From contig JBCNVI010000003.1 of NCBI GenBank assembly GCA_039630235.1, positions 62,001-126,000 on the forward strand: 64,000 nt of DNA. The letters run 5' to 3'. Origin of the DNA: Candidatus Hydrothermales bacterium (lineage in GTDB: Bacteria; Hydrothermota; Hydrothermia; Hydrothermales; JAJRUZ01). Positions 17,589 to 26,148 of the stretch are shown one piece after another. A model generated the notes under the pieces. That model did no database searches. It worked only from the letters and a program-made list of their open reading frames with translations, and was not told the origin of the DNA. The first letter of the stretch is position 1, and the number at the start of each line of letters is the position of its first letter. Position numbers and translations under genes: made by a program.

Positions 17589-19071
17589 AGATATTTTCTC
17601 CGTTTATAGCTTCTATATTTTCCACTATTTTTTTAAACATTTCTGGTATAATCTCGGATGAGAATCTCACATTCTGTGGTTCATCTAGTCCAATGTAGAT
17701 TAAATAATTTGGGTTTTCTTGTGGATAAAAGCCAACAAAGCTCATTACAGATAACTCTTTTGAGTATTTTCCGTTTATCACTTTTTGGGAGGTTCCAGTT
17801 TTACCACATATACTTAATCCCTCTATTTTTGCCTTTTTCCCGCTTCCTTTTTCTACAACTTTTCTTAAGAAATTTTTGATGATGTATATTTCTCTGTTAT
17901 CAAAAATTTTTCTAACGACAATTTTACTTCTAAATTCTTTAAATTTATTTTCTTTAGTTATGCCCTTTAAAATGATGGGGTGAAGGAGGTAGCCGTCGTT
18001 AGCAATAGCTGAATAAAAAAGAGCGATCTGAAGTGGTGTAACAAGTAAGCCCTGTCCAAAAGAAAATGATAAAAGGTCTACTTTATTCATCTTCTTCTTT
18101 ATTAAACCTTTACCCTCTCCTGGAAAAAGTATACCTGTAGGAGTGCCGAATCCACATTTTTTGGCAAAGTTTATAAGTTCATCTGTATTACACCTTTCAG
18201 ATATCTTTGATATTCCTATGTTAGACGAATAGACAATGATGTCTTCAATTGTGAATTCATTTTTCTTCTTTTTTTCAATTTCAGGATCTTCTATGATTAC
18301 GTCTTTTATAACGATAGGTTTAGATACATCGAATAATTCATCAATTTTAATTTTTGAATGTCTTATTGCGAATATGGCAGTAAGGACTTTAAAGACAGAG
18401 CCAGGTTCAAATAGGTACTGCACGTTATTATTTCTGTAGTTTTCGTCGGTGTAGTTATAAAAGTTTTCGGGATCAAAAAAGGGATAAGAAGAAAGGGCTA
18501 GGATTTCTCCGTTTTGAGGATTTAACACCGTAACCCAGCCCTTTTTTGCCCTGTATTTTAGAGCATACTCCTTAAGAACTTCGGAGCAAATCTTTTGAAT
18601 CTTAATGTCTATTGTAAGAATGATATCACTTCCATTTTGGGGAGGAATGATTTTACTTTCAGGTAGCACAGTATAGTTACCGTCAGCTGTTCTAAAAAGT
18701 TCAATTTTACCGTCTTTTCCTTTTAAGATTTTGTTAAATTCAAACTCAATTCCTTCAACTCCTTCGTTGTCGATGTTTACAAAGCCTATTAAGTTACTTG
18801 TTATCCAACCAAAGGGATATTTTCTTTTCCAGTCGTAGTTATCTGGCAAGGTAAGGGTTAGAGGGATTAAGTTCCTATCGTAGATTTCTCCCCTTTTTCC
18901 CTTAATTGTTCTTATTTTAATAAATACTTTATTACCTTCCCTTTTATAAACTTCGCTTGCTGGAGAGAGACCTAAGTTTGAGGCTTTAAAAAATATTAAT
19001 AAGAAAGAAAAGAGAATTAATTGTTTGTAAAACTTAGTTCTTATCGGTATTTTTCTATTATCTCCCCGCAT
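17566..19071 (-). CDS. ftsI: Septal peptidoglycan transpeptidase FtsI (PBP2b/PBP3 class)
   Basis: This 501-residue class B penicillin-binding protein has an N-terminal membrane anchor (about residues 17-30, LILFSFLLIFFKA). The pedestal domain begins at KRGEIYDRNLIPL. The transpeptidase domain has the serine motif EPGSVFKVL (S..K, about residue 224), YSSNIGI (SxN, about 282) and CGKTGTSQK (KTG, about 430). No PASTA domain is present. It crosslinks septal peptidoglycan with FtsW. It overlaps ftsL by 14 bases, which supports the start chosen. Confidence 0.94.
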   Translation of the reverse strand: MRGDNRKIPIRTKFYKQLILFSFLLIFFKASNLGLSPASEVYKREGNKVFIKIRTIKGKRGEIYDRNLIPLTLTLPDNYDWKRKYPFGWITSNLIGFVNIDNEGVEGIEFEFNKILKGKDGKIELFRTADGNYTVLPESKIIPPQNGSDIILTIDIKIQKICSEVLKEYALKYRAKKGWVTVLNPQNGEILALSSYPFFDPENFYNYTDENYRNNNVQYLFEPGSVFKVLTAIFAIRHSKIKIDELFDVSKPIVIKDVIIEDPEIEKKKKNEFTIEDIIVYSSNIGISKISERCNTDELINFAKKCGFGTPTGILFPGEGKGLIKKKMNKVDLLSFSFGQGLLVTPLQIALFYSAIANDGYLLHPIILKGITKENKFKEFRSKIVVRKIFDNREIYIIKNFLRKVVEKGSGKKAKIEGLSICGKTGTSQKVINGKYSKELSVMSFVGFYPQENPNYLIYIGLDEPQNVRFSSEIIPEMFKKIVENIEAINGENIYEIGGAI

Positions 19072-19279
19072 AGCTTTTTTCTTCTACTTGCTTATTTAGG
19101 AGTGCATTAAAAAATTCGATTTTGGCATTTATAGTTCTATGGTAGAGTTCAAGGATTTCTCTTTCTTTCTTATAAACCTCTCTTGATTTTTCGAGGACTT
19201 TTCCTCTTAAAAAGAGTAAAAACAGAATATACATAAACAAAAGCAGAATTATTTTAGTTTTCTTGAATTTTCCTTTCAT
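19058..19279 (-). CDS. ftsL: FtsL-like small divisome protein
   Basis: This is a 73-residue bitopic protein. It has a basic N-terminus (MKGKFKKTK), one transmembrane helix (IILLLFMYILFLLFLRG, about residues 10-26) and a charged heptad-like helix (SREVYKKEREILELYHRTIN). Size, topology and position between rsmH and ftsI are those of FtsL, which scaffolds FtsQ and FtsI/FtsW. The sequence itself is too divergent to identify without context. It overlaps both neighbours. Confidence 0.75.
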   Translation of the reverse strand: MKGKFKKTKIILLLFMYILFLLFLRGKVLEKSREVYKKEREILELYHRTINAKIEFFNALLNKQVEEKSYAGR

Positions 19280-20163
19280 AGTTTTTCAGCAGCCCTCAAT
19301 TTACATGACCTGCAGTTTGGTTTTAATTTTATTTCTTCTTCGGTTGGTAAAAGTGGTTTTTTGGTTAAAATTTTAAATTCCTTATTTTTCAGAAAATTCT
19401 TTACGAGTCTATCCTCTATTGAGTGGTAGGATAGGAAAATTACTCTTCCCCCCTTTTCAATTATCTGTGGTAAGAAGGAAAAGACAGTTTGTATATTTTT
19501 TATTTCATCGTTTATCCAGATTCTGAATGCCTGATAAACCTTCTGAAGGATTTTTTCTTTATTTCCCCTTATTTTATCGAGAATTGCCTCGTTGAGCTCC
19601 TCCGTGTACTTTATTTCCCTTGCCCTTAATTTTTTAAAAATGTTGATCGCTATCTTTTTATAATTTTTTAATTCTCCATAATTTTTAAGTATGTCCTCTA
19701 GCTCACTTATGTTTAATTTTTTAATTTTTTTGTATAGTGGTTCATCTACTAAGGGATTATAACGCATATCGAGGATTTCATTTTTTTTGAAGGAAAAGCC
19801 CCTTTTTGAGGATGAGATGTGATAAAAAGATACTCCAAAATCAAAGATGATTCCATCAATTTTTTCTATTTTTTCTTCTTTGAGCACATTTGGAATTTCG
19901 GTAAAGCTTTTATTGAATATCTTAGTATTTTCAAATTCTTTTAAGATCTTTTTGGCTCTTTCGTAGAGGAAGGGGTCTACTTCAAAGGCAAAAAGGTTTC
20001 CCTTTGTATTTTTTATAATTTCTAACGAGTGTCCCCCTGTTCCAAATGTAGCATCAACGATTACTTTTCTTTTGTAGGGTTCAAGGATTTCAATAATTTC
20101 CTTTGTCATGCAAGGTGGATGAATTTTAATTTCAGAATTTAAGGTTAGTGAGGTATTCATCAT
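19276..20163 (-). CDS. rsmH: 16S rRNA (cytosine-1402-N4)-methyltransferase RsmH
   Basis: This 295-residue SAM-dependent methyltransferase is formerly MraW. It carries IHPPCMTKEIIEIL near the N-terminus, motif I VDATFGTGGHSLEII at about residues 36-50, DGIIFDFGVS (about 99-108), SSSKRGFSFKKNEILDMRYN and, near the C-terminus, VIFLSYHSIEDRLVKNF. It methylates N4 of C1402 in the ribosomal decoding centre. It is the second gene of the dcw operon and overlaps mraZ by 32 bases. Confidence 0.95.
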   Translation of the reverse strand: MMNTSLTLNSEIKIHPPCMTKEIIEILEPYKRKVIVDATFGTGGHSLEIIKNTKGNLFAFEVDPFLYERAKKILKEFENTKIFNKSFTEIPNVLKEEKIEKIDGIIFDFGVSFYHISSSKRGFSFKKNEILDMRYNPLVDEPLYKKIKKLNISELEDILKNYGELKNYKKIAINIFKKLRAREIKYTEELNEAILDKIRGNKEKILQKVYQAFRIWINDEIKNIQTVFSFLPQIIEKGGRVIFLSYHSIEDRLVKNFLKNKEFKILTKKPLLPTEEEIKLKPNCRSCKLRAAEKL

Positions 20164-20572
20164 AGTTTATTTCATCTTTTATTTTTTCGACAGTTTCTTC
20201 ATACCTTTGAGGATCCCATATTTCAATCCATGCGAACATTCGAACAAATCTACAACTTTTTTTTATACCTGCGTATTCAGCTAAGTGTCCTGGCAACAAG
20301 ATTCTTCCGTGACTATCGAATTCAGTTTCAACTGCGTCACCTGTTAAAAGTCTAATAAGATTTCTATTTTTAAGATCTCCAATACCTCTTTCTCTTAGGG
20401 CTGTTTCAAAATTTTTCCATTCCTTCTCAGAAAATATCCATATACATCCATCAGGTCCTCTTGTCAATATTATTTTTCCGTCCCCCTCTGGAGTAAGCAT
20501 TTTCCGAAGATCATGGGGAACCGAGACTCTTCCCTTTGGATCAACCGGATTTATTCTGTTATTTCTGGACAC
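20132..20572 (-). CDS. mraZ: Transcriptional regulator MraZ
   Basis: This 146-residue protein has two SpoVT/AbrB-like swapped-hairpin domains. The first has INPVDPKGRVSVPHDLRKML (residues 7-26) and the second has ETEFDSHGRILLPGHLAEYA (about 83-102). MraZ forms a ring and represses its own dcw operon by binding short direct repeats upstream of its gene. Here three such repeats are seen, and the GTG start codon (20570-20572) is part of the first repeat. No ATG alternative exists nearby. The leader is short and has no clear Shine-Dalgarno sequence. Confidence 0.94.
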   Translation of the reverse strand: MSRNNRINPVDPKGRVSVPHDLRKMLTPEGDGKIILTRGPDGCIWIFSEKEWKNFETALRERGIGDLKNRNLIRLLTGDAVETEFDSHGRILLPGHLAEYAGIKKSCRFVRMFAWIEIWDPQRYEETVEKIKDEINYDEYLTNLKF

Positions 20573-20595
20573 TTTTTCCCACTTTTTGACACAAT
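20570..20595 (-). promoter_or_regulatory. MraZ operator: three GTG boxes at exact 10-bp phasing
   Basis: Reading the minus strand, AAAGTG occurs at 20575-20570 and 20585-20580 and the degenerate ATTGTG at 20595-20590, each exactly 10 bp apart. AAAGTG-type repeats are the known MraZ recognition pattern in other bacteria. The boxes lie between the -10 element and the coding region and overlap the expected transcription start and the GTG start codon. Bound MraZ should therefore block both initiation and clearance. Site identity is from pattern; function is inferred. Confidence 0.7.
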
Positions 20596-20596
20596 T

Positions 20597-20625
20597 ATTA
20601 TATGTTTAGAGCCTATAAATGTCAA
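20597..20625 (-). promoter_or_regulatory. Sigma70-type promoter of the dcw operon
   Basis: On the minus strand a perfect TTGACA (20625-20620) and a perfect TATAAT (20602-20597) are separated by 17 bp. The predicted start is near 20590, giving an 18-20 base leader before the GTG of mraZ. Apart from possible promoters inside coding regions, this is the only strong promoter seen for the 15-gene cluster. Confidence 0.8.
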
Positions 20626-20639
20626 GTTTTTCCTTAAAA

Positions 20640-20672
20640 TGTGGATAAGTTTGTGGAAATTTGTGTGGAAAA
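20640..20672 (-). promoter_or_regulatory. Three DnaA-box-like 9-mers phased at 12 bp
   Basis: On the minus strand the 9-mers are TTATCCACA (20648-20640, a perfect consensus DnaA box), ATTTCCACA (20660-20652) and TTTTCCACA (20672-20664). Starts are exactly 12 bp apart and all are in the same orientation. They lie 15-47 bp upstream of the dcw -35 element and between divergent genes. They may be a DnaA-responsive control site or a piece of an origin; neither is shown. Confidence 0.5.
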
Positions 20673-20717
20673 CTTTAAAACATGGAACTTTGTCTTTAAT
20701 TTTTTCGTCTTTATTTA

Positions 20718-23123
20718 ATGAAGAGGATTAAATTTTTCTCAGTTTTGTTTTCTGTTTCAGTTCTTTTTTCTTTTGATATTCCTAAGCAAAATCTAAAAAG
20801 GGGTTCTGTTGTATACGGATACGTTATAGATTCAAAAACAAAGCAGGCTCTCTCTTATGCTACATGTCTCATCTATAGAAAAAATGAAGATAAGATCTTA
20901 AAAGGTGTTCTTGCAGATGAGAAGGGTTTTTTCCTTTTCGATGGTATATCCCCAGGTATTTACACCTTAAAGTTTGACTTTGTAGGTTATAAACAAAAGG
21001 TAATATCTGATCTTAGGGTAAATCAAGGTGATTCTGTTATAGATCTTGGTAAGATAGAATTGGAGGCTACCTATTATGAAACAGAGCCAATTGAGACTAG
21101 GGTTGATCCTATTCCTCTAAAATTTGAAGTTGATAAAAAGGTTATAAATGTTAGTGAACTCCAAACTTTTCGGGCTGGGTCTGTTCTTGATGTGTTAAAA
21201 AATGTTCCCTCCATAAATGTAGATGTTGAGGGAAATGTTACCTTTAGAGGAAGTGAAAATTTCCAAGTTTTTATAGATGGAAGAAAAACAGCGGTTCAGC
21301 CCTCTATTTTGTTGCAGCAAATTCCTGCTAATTTAGTTGATAGAATAGAAATAATCACAAATCCCTCGGCTAAATATGATCCTGAGGGAACGGCAGGAAT
21401 TATAAACATAGTACTTAAAAGAGAAAAAAGTGAAGATTTTAACATAATTTCAAATTTAAATTTTGGGATGTTCAAAAATTACGGTGGAGATATTCTTGTA
21501 AACAAAAATTTTAACAATTTAAACTTTTATGTCTCTCTAAACTATAACAGGAGGGTATTTCTCAATTCTATTGAGTTTGAAAGGACTTTAAATAATAGGA
21601 CTTTCTTTTCTAAAGGTGAATATACAAGAGGTCATTCTCCCTTTGGATTACGATCAGGCTTAGAGTATCTTTTTAAGAATAATACGTTAGGTTTTAGCAT
21701 TTCACTTGGAGAATGGTCTATGCATAATACTCATAGTTCAAATTACTTTGATATAAATAGAACTTCTCTACTTTTTGTGACAGAAACTGATCATAGAAGG
21801 AAAAGTCCCTATGTTGAGACATCTATTTATGATAAAACAAAACTGAAGTCTGAAAAAGAATTTTTATTTGATTTATCTTATAGCTTTAGAGGGGGTGAGG
21901 AATACACCGAAACTTTCAAAAAAGGCTTAGATGGGAAAATTCTTGATGGTTATAAATCAGAGGAAAGTGGTCCTTCTGAAAGATTAGCCACAAGGTTAAA
22001 CTATAATCAAAATATATTCAAAAATACAGGACTTGAAGTAGGCTTAGAAGGCGAATTTTCTAGATCCAAAGACATCAATAAATTTCTTATTTACGACACA
22101 CTGAGTGATAATTTTCTCTTGACAAAAGGTTCCAAAAAAGAGGTTTCTTATAGTGATATAGTTTTTGCTCCCTACTTTCTAATTAGAGGCAATTTTTCTA
22201 AAACAACTTTTCAGATAGGCTTTAGAGAAGAATTTACCGATAGAAGAATAAATTTAAAAGATAGTTCATTCAATTATACACTTAAAAGATGGGATTATTT
22301 CCCCACGATCCATATATCTCACAATTTAAAAGAAAATATTAAATTGAACTCAAGTTATACAAGAAGGATAAGAAGACCAAGGAGTTTTATGCTTGAGCCC
22401 TTTGTTACCTGGCTTGACCCCTACAATGTAAGGAAGGGAAATCCAGAATTAAAACCTGAATATATTGATAGCTACGAATTTGGCACTTTACTGCCGTTTT
22501 TAAAGGGAAGTCTAACTTTAGAGTCTTATTTTAGAAATGTTTATAACAATATGCATATGGTAAGAGTGCCCTATAATGACTCTGTTTTCATGATGACAAA
22601 CTATAACACGGGAAGTTCAAGATCCTTAGGATTTGAGCTTGTTTACGATCTTTCCCTCTTTAGGTTTTTAAATCTCAGTTTACTTTATGATATCTATTAT
22701 TCAAAACAAAGAGGTAATTTGTTTAATGAAGAGTTCACGAGGGAATCTTTTAACTATAACTTTAAATTTAATCTTAACTCCTTCATCACGAGAAATGTAA
22801 GAATTCAGTTAAATTTTAATTATGAGAGTCCTACCAAGACTCCCCAAGGAGAAAGAAGTAGAGTTTATTCTCTAGATGTTTCTTTTCAAAGTTTTTTTGC
22901 TAAGAGAAAGTTTATTTTGAGCGTACAAATAAAAGATCTTTTTTCGTCATCTTATCATATTTTTAGGGGGAAAGGTGTAAATTATTCTTTTGTCCAGGGG
23001 TTTTATCCCAAGACCCCTATACTCTATTTTGCTCTCACCTATAATTTAAATAGTATGAGTTATGAAAAAAGAAAAAAGAGAGAAAATGAAGAAAGACTAA
23101 TTTTAGAAGAAATGGAGTATTAG
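20718..23123 (+). CDS. TonB-dependent-receptor-type outer-membrane barrel with carboxypeptidase-regulatory-like domain
   Basis: This is an 801-residue outer-membrane protein. The signal peptide is MKRIKFFSVLFSVSVLFSF. A carboxypeptidase-D regulatory-like beta-sandwich follows (about residues 30-100, SVVYGYVIDSKTKQALSYAT...), then a plug domain with VLKNVPSINVDVEGNVTFRG (about 155-175), RIEIITNPSAKYDPEGTAGI (about 211-230) and a C-terminal 22-strand-like barrel. This is the arrangement of the OMP beta-barrel family common in Bacteroidetes-type cells, which imports large ligands. No clear TonB box is seen between the first two domains. After the last barrel strand there is a charged tail of about 28 residues, unusual because the C-terminal aromatic normally ends the barrel. 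No SusD partner is adjacent. The substrate is unknown. Confidence 0.82.
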   Translation: MKRIKFFSVLFSVSVLFSFDIPKQNLKRGSVVYGYVIDSKTKQALSYATCLIYRKNEDKILKGVLADEKGFFLFDGISPGIYTLKFDFVGYKQKVISDLRVNQGDSVIDLGKIELEATYYETEPIETRVDPIPLKFEVDKKVINVSELQTFRAGSVLDVLKNVPSINVDVEGNVTFRGSENFQVFIDGRKTAVQPSILLQQIPANLVDRIEIITNPSAKYDPEGTAGIINIVLKREKSEDFNIISNLNFGMFKNYGGDILVNKNFNNLNFYVSLNYNRRVFLNSIEFERTLNNRTFFSKGEYTRGHSPFGLRSGLEYLFKNNTLGFSISLGEWSMHNTHSSNYFDINRTSLLFVTETDHRRKSPYVETSIYDKTKLKSEKEFLFDLSYSFRGGEEYTETFKKGLDGKILDGYKSEESGPSERLATRLNYNQNIFKNTGLEVGLEGEFSRSKDINKFLIYDTLSDNFLLTKGSKKEVSYSDIVFAPYFLIRGNFSKTTFQIGFREEFTDRRINLKDSSFNYTLKRWDYFPTIHISHNLKENIKLNSSYTRRIRRPRSFMLEPFVTWLDPYNVRKGNPELKPEYIDSYEFGTLLPFLKGSLTLESYFRNVYNNMHMVRVPYNDSVFMMTNYNTGSSRSLGFELVYDLSLFRFLNLSLLYDIYYSKQRGNLFNEEFTRESFNYNFKFNLNSFITRNVRIQLNFNYESPTKTPQGERSRVYSLDVSFQSFFAKRKFILSVQIKDLFSSSYHIFRGKGVNYSFVQGFYPKTPILYFALTYNLNSMSYEKRKKRENEERLILEEMEY

Positions 23124-23130
23124 ATTTTCT

Positions 23131-23136
23131 TATAAT
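23131..23136 (+). promoter_or_regulatory. TATAAT box five bases before the PorV-like ATG
   Basis: A perfect TATAAT lies between the receptor stop (23123) and ATG 23142. No Shine-Dalgarno sequence is present. The spacing fits a leaderless transcript. No good -35 is visible. Confidence 0.35.
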
Positions 23137-23141
23137 TGTTT

Positions 23142-23897
23142 ATGCTATTTTTTCTAATTTCGCTTCTTTTTCCTGAGAGGCCATTATCGCCCCAAGTTAT
23201 GATTGGTTCTCACATTTCAGTTAACAATTCTCCTTTTGCAGTCTTTTATCAACCTGCGCTACTACCAGAAAAATTATCTTTTGCATTTTCTTATGCAAAA
23301 CCTTATGAAGGTTTACCTATAAACTTTTTTGAATCTGCCATTTCTTTTTCCCTTTTTAAGTTAAGGTGGGGGTTAGGTTTTTCGCATTTTGGTGAAGAAA
23401 TCTATAGAGAAGATTTAATTATTTTATCTTTAAGTTATAAAAATAGTCTTTTTTCAATTGGTTCAAATTTCAAGTTACTATCACTTTATATCCCTGAAGT
23501 TATAAGTCATAACGAACCTTCTTTGGATTTTGGTACAGTTTTTTATTTTCCTTTTGATATTAAAGTAGGTGCTTTTACAAGGAATTTTTATAGGTCTAAA
23601 GAATATAAAACTCATATCCCTTCACTTTTTGCTCTATCCTTTGGAGTTACTCATAAAGCTCTAGAGTTTTTCTTTGATCTTATATCTGAGGAAGACCATC
23701 CCTTTACATACAGTATAGGTTTTAAAATTAATCTTTTAGAATCCTTTTATTTAAGAGGTGGTTTAAGAAGTGAAGAAAAAATTATAGGTGTAGGCTTTGG
23801 TATTACTCCTGGTTTTGTTTCTTTAGAGGGTTTTTACAGGGTACATCCCTTTTTAGGTTCGTCTTTCTCTCTTTCTTTATCTTTATATAAGAATTAA
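23142..23897 (+). CDS. PorV/PorQ-like outer-membrane beta-barrel protein
   Basis: This roughly 251-residue barrel has a signal peptide (MLFFLISLLFPERPL). The N-terminal motif NNSPFAVFYQPALLPEKLSF resembles the NPA-type start of PorV/PorQ/FadL-like barrels. Repeated amphipathic strands follow and the C-terminus is a beta strand (SFSLSLSLYKN). PorV-family proteins shuttle type IX secretion substrates, and a sorting-domain protein is encoded at 57976-60759, so a secretion role is possible but unproven. ATG 23142 is chosen over TTG 23136, because the TTG overlaps the TATAAT box. It is a short member of the family. Confidence 0.55.
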   Translation: MLFFLISLLFPERPLSPQVMIGSHISVNNSPFAVFYQPALLPEKLSFAFSYAKPYEGLPINFFESAISFSLFKLRWGLGFSHFGEEIYREDLIILSLSYKNSLFSIGSNFKLLSLYIPEVISHNEPSLDFGTVFYFPFDIKVGAFTRNFYRSKEYKTHIPSLFALSFGVTHKALEFFFDLISEEDHPFTYSIGFKINLLESFYLRGGLRSEEKIIGVGFGITPGFVSLEGFYRVHPFLGSSFSLSLSLYKN

Positions 23898-23899
23898 AC

Positions 23900-25303
23900 T
23901 TGAGAAACTTCGAGAATTTTATAAATTTTTTAAATCGTTCCCCATTTAACGAAGTAATTAAATTTTTTGTAGATAGAGAAATTGATTTTTATATAGTTGG
24001 TGGAGCTTTAAGAGATTTCCTTGTTGGCAGGAATGAAATAAAAGATCTTGATGTTTTAGTTCCCATTGATCCTCAGATTATGATAAGGGATCTTTCAAAA
24101 AAAATAGGAGCCTCTTATATTTTACTTGACAAAAAAGAGAAGGAGTGGAGAGTAATTATTAATAAAAACTTTACGCTCGATATAAAGGAGATAAAAGAAG
24201 ATATTAATTACGATCTTTTAGAGAGGGATTTTACAATAAATTCATTAGCATTAAAATACAAGGATAAGTCTATAGTTGATATTACGGGCGGCTTAAATGA
24301 TATAAAAAATAGGATAGTAAGGGCAGTTAAAAGAGAAAATCTTATAGAGGATCCCTTGAGAATGCTAAGAGCTTTTCGATTTATGGCAACCTTAAATTAT
24401 GAGATAGATGAAGATACGCTGGAATTTATAAAGAAAAATAGTGATAAAATTGTTCAATCGGCAAGAGAAAGAATAAACAAAGAACTTTTCTTAATTTTTT
24501 CTGAGGGAAAAATTATTCATAAGACTCTGCTTAAAATTAAAGAAACAGGTTTACTTTTTGTTTTAATTCCCGAACTAAAGAGTATGGAGGGCTGTCTTCA
24601 GATCTACAAGAATAGATCTCTTGATATTCTCCAGCATACGCTAAACTGTGTCTATTATTTAGAAAAGTTCTATAAAAATTACAAAAAAACTTTTTTTGGA
24701 GAATACGAGAATTATGTAGAAGAGATATTTTATCCTGAAAATAGAGTCTTGCTTTTTCTTTCTATAATCTTTCATGATGTAGGGAAGCCTTTAACAAGGA
24801 CTCAAGAGGGAGATAGAACAAGGTTTATTGGGCACGATAGAATCGGTGCTAATATAGCTTATAGATGGGCAAAAGAGATGAGATTCTCAGAAAAGTTTTC
24901 AAGAAAGTTAAGAGATATGGTGTATTTCCATATGTATCCTCATCTACTCGGAAGAGAGGAAGAAATAACGAAAAGGGCAATTTACAGATATTTAAAAAAA
25001 GTAGGAGATCTGTGGCTTTTACTTATAGTTCACGCATACGCCGATTTTAGGGCAACTCCACCGGGTAAAGACTCCAGTTATCTTAAGAGACTATTAAAAA
25101 ACATACATGAATTCAAATTAGAGAGCGAAAGAGAAAAGTTAAAACCTTTGATTAATGGATATGATCTAATTGATCTTGGTCTGAAACCTGGCCCCATTTT
25201 TAAAGTGATTCTAAACGAAGTAGAAGAACTGAGAGCAGAGGGAATTTTAAAAACAAAAGAGGAAGCCTTAGAGTTTGTTAAGAAAAATTATATTGAGCGA
25301 TAA
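23900..25303 (+). CDS. cca: CCA-adding enzyme/poly(A) polymerase-type nucleotidyltransferase with HD domain
   Basis: This 467-residue class II nucleotidyltransferase has the flexible-loop and catalytic motif YIVGGALRDFLVGRNEIKDL at about residues 32-51, with the DxD (DLDV) just after. ERDFTINSLAL (about 110-120) and EDPLRMLRAFRFMATL (about 151-166) are further family marks. An HD domain begins near residue 285 (LSIIFHDVGKPLTRT), with HDRIGANIA after it. It matures tRNA 3' ends or adds tails; which nucleotides it adds cannot be read from sequence. The start is TTG at 23900, three bases after the preceding stop, with no good ribosome-binding site. Confidence 0.88.
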   Translation: MRNFENFINFLNRSPFNEVIKFFVDREIDFYIVGGALRDFLVGRNEIKDLDVLVPIDPQIMIRDLSKKIGASYILLDKKEKEWRVIINKNFTLDIKEIKEDINYDLLERDFTINSLALKYKDKSIVDITGGLNDIKNRIVRAVKRENLIEDPLRMLRAFRFMATLNYEIDEDTLEFIKKNSDKIVQSARERINKELFLIFSEGKIIHKTLLKIKETGLLFVLIPELKSMEGCLQIYKNRSLDILQHTLNCVYYLEKFYKNYKKTFFGEYENYVEEIFYPENRVLLFLSIIFHDVGKPLTRTQEGDRTRFIGHDRIGANIAYRWAKEMRFSEKFSRKLRDMVYFHMYPHLLGREEEITKRAIYRYLKKVGDLWLLLIVHAYADFRATPPGKDSSYLKRLLKNIHEFKLESEREKLKPLINGYDLIDLGLKPGPIFKVILNEVEELRAEGILKTKEEALEFVKKNYIER

Positions 25304-25368
25304 ATTTTTAAAGATATATAATTAACTTTCAATAGGTTCGATTCCTTCCTTTTTTAAAACGCTTTGCT

Positions 25369-26148
25369 ATGGAATATAAATATTTAAAAATTGAGGATAA
25401 AAAATCATATGCTATAATTTTTCTATCAAGACCACCGGTTAATGCTTTGTCTCCGGAACTACTAGAAGAGTTAGAAAACGCAGTTCTAAGTATCTCTAAA
25501 GATAAAGAAAAGAGAGCTATAATAATAGCAGGAGAGGGTAAATCTTTTTGTGCTGGTGCTGACATAAAAGTTATGAAAGATTTTAACTCGATAGAGGCAA
25601 GAGAGTTTGCCTTAAAGGGTCAAAATGTTCTTCAAAATATTGAAAATGCCGAAATACCCATTATTGCAGCAATTCATGGATACGCTCTCGGCGGAGGCTG
25701 TGAACTTGCCCTTGCCTGTGACTTAAGAGTTGTAACAAAGGATGCACAAATTGGTCAACCTGAAGTAAAACTTGGTCTTATACCTGGATTTGCCGGAACT
25801 CAACGGCTCTCAAGACTTATTGGTATTGGCAGAGCAAAGTGGATGATTTATACAGGTGAGATGATTTCTGGAGAAAAGGCTTATGAATGGGGTTTTGCTG
25901 AGGTTCTTGCTGAAAAAGATAAGCATATCGAGGAGGCTGAAAAGCTTGTCAAGATGATTCTTGAAATGGGTCCAACGGCGATAAGACTTGTAAAGTCAGT
26001 TATTAACAGGGGAATTGATTCAACTTTTAAAACTGCAACCAGTTACGAAGCTGAAAGCTTTGGACTTGTTTTTTCAACCGGTGAACCTAAAGAGGGAATC
26101 GAAGCATTCTTAGAAAAAAGGAAGGCAAAATGGCAAAAAGAAGATTAG
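25369..26148 (+). CDS. Enoyl-CoA hydratase/isomerase family protein
   Basis: This 259-residue crotonase-fold enzyme has the oxyanion-hole segments GKSFCAGADIKVMK (about residues 57-70) and IHGYALGGGCELALACD (about 102-118). The second catalytic glutamate is in GQPEVKLGLIPGFAGTQRL (about 128-146). Both glutamates of true hydratases (CEL and PEV) are present, so hydration of trans-2-enoyl-CoA is likely. It overlaps the transglutaminase-like gene by 19 bases. Electron transfer flavoprotein genes at 60756-62472 may serve related acyl-CoA metabolism. Confidence 0.9.
   Translation: MEYKYLKIEDKKSYAIIFLSRPPVNALSPELLEELENAVLSISKDKEKRAIIIAGEGKSFCAGADIKVMKDFNSIEAREFALKGQNVLQNIENAEIPIIAAIHGYALGGGCELALACDLRVVTKDAQIGQPEVKLGLIPGFAGTQRLSRLIGIGRAKWMIYTGEMISGEKAYEWGFAEVLAEKDKHIEEAEKLVKMILEMGPTAIRLVKSVINRGIDSTFKTATSYEAESFGLVFSTGEPKEGIEAFLEKRKAKWQKED

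Noticed and set aside
20573-20717. The divergent gap upstream of mraZ as the chromosomal replication origin
   Set aside because: DnaA-like boxes are present, but no dnaA, dnaN, rpmH or gyrB neighbours, no computed skew and no clear unwinding element. Kept as a phased-box finding only.
25335-25345. GGTTCGATTCC, a match to the T-arm of a tRNA, just downstream of the CCA-type enzyme gene
   Set aside because: Only three base pairs of T-stem form, no acceptor, anticodon or D arm is present, and the upstream sequence is coding. Treated as chance.
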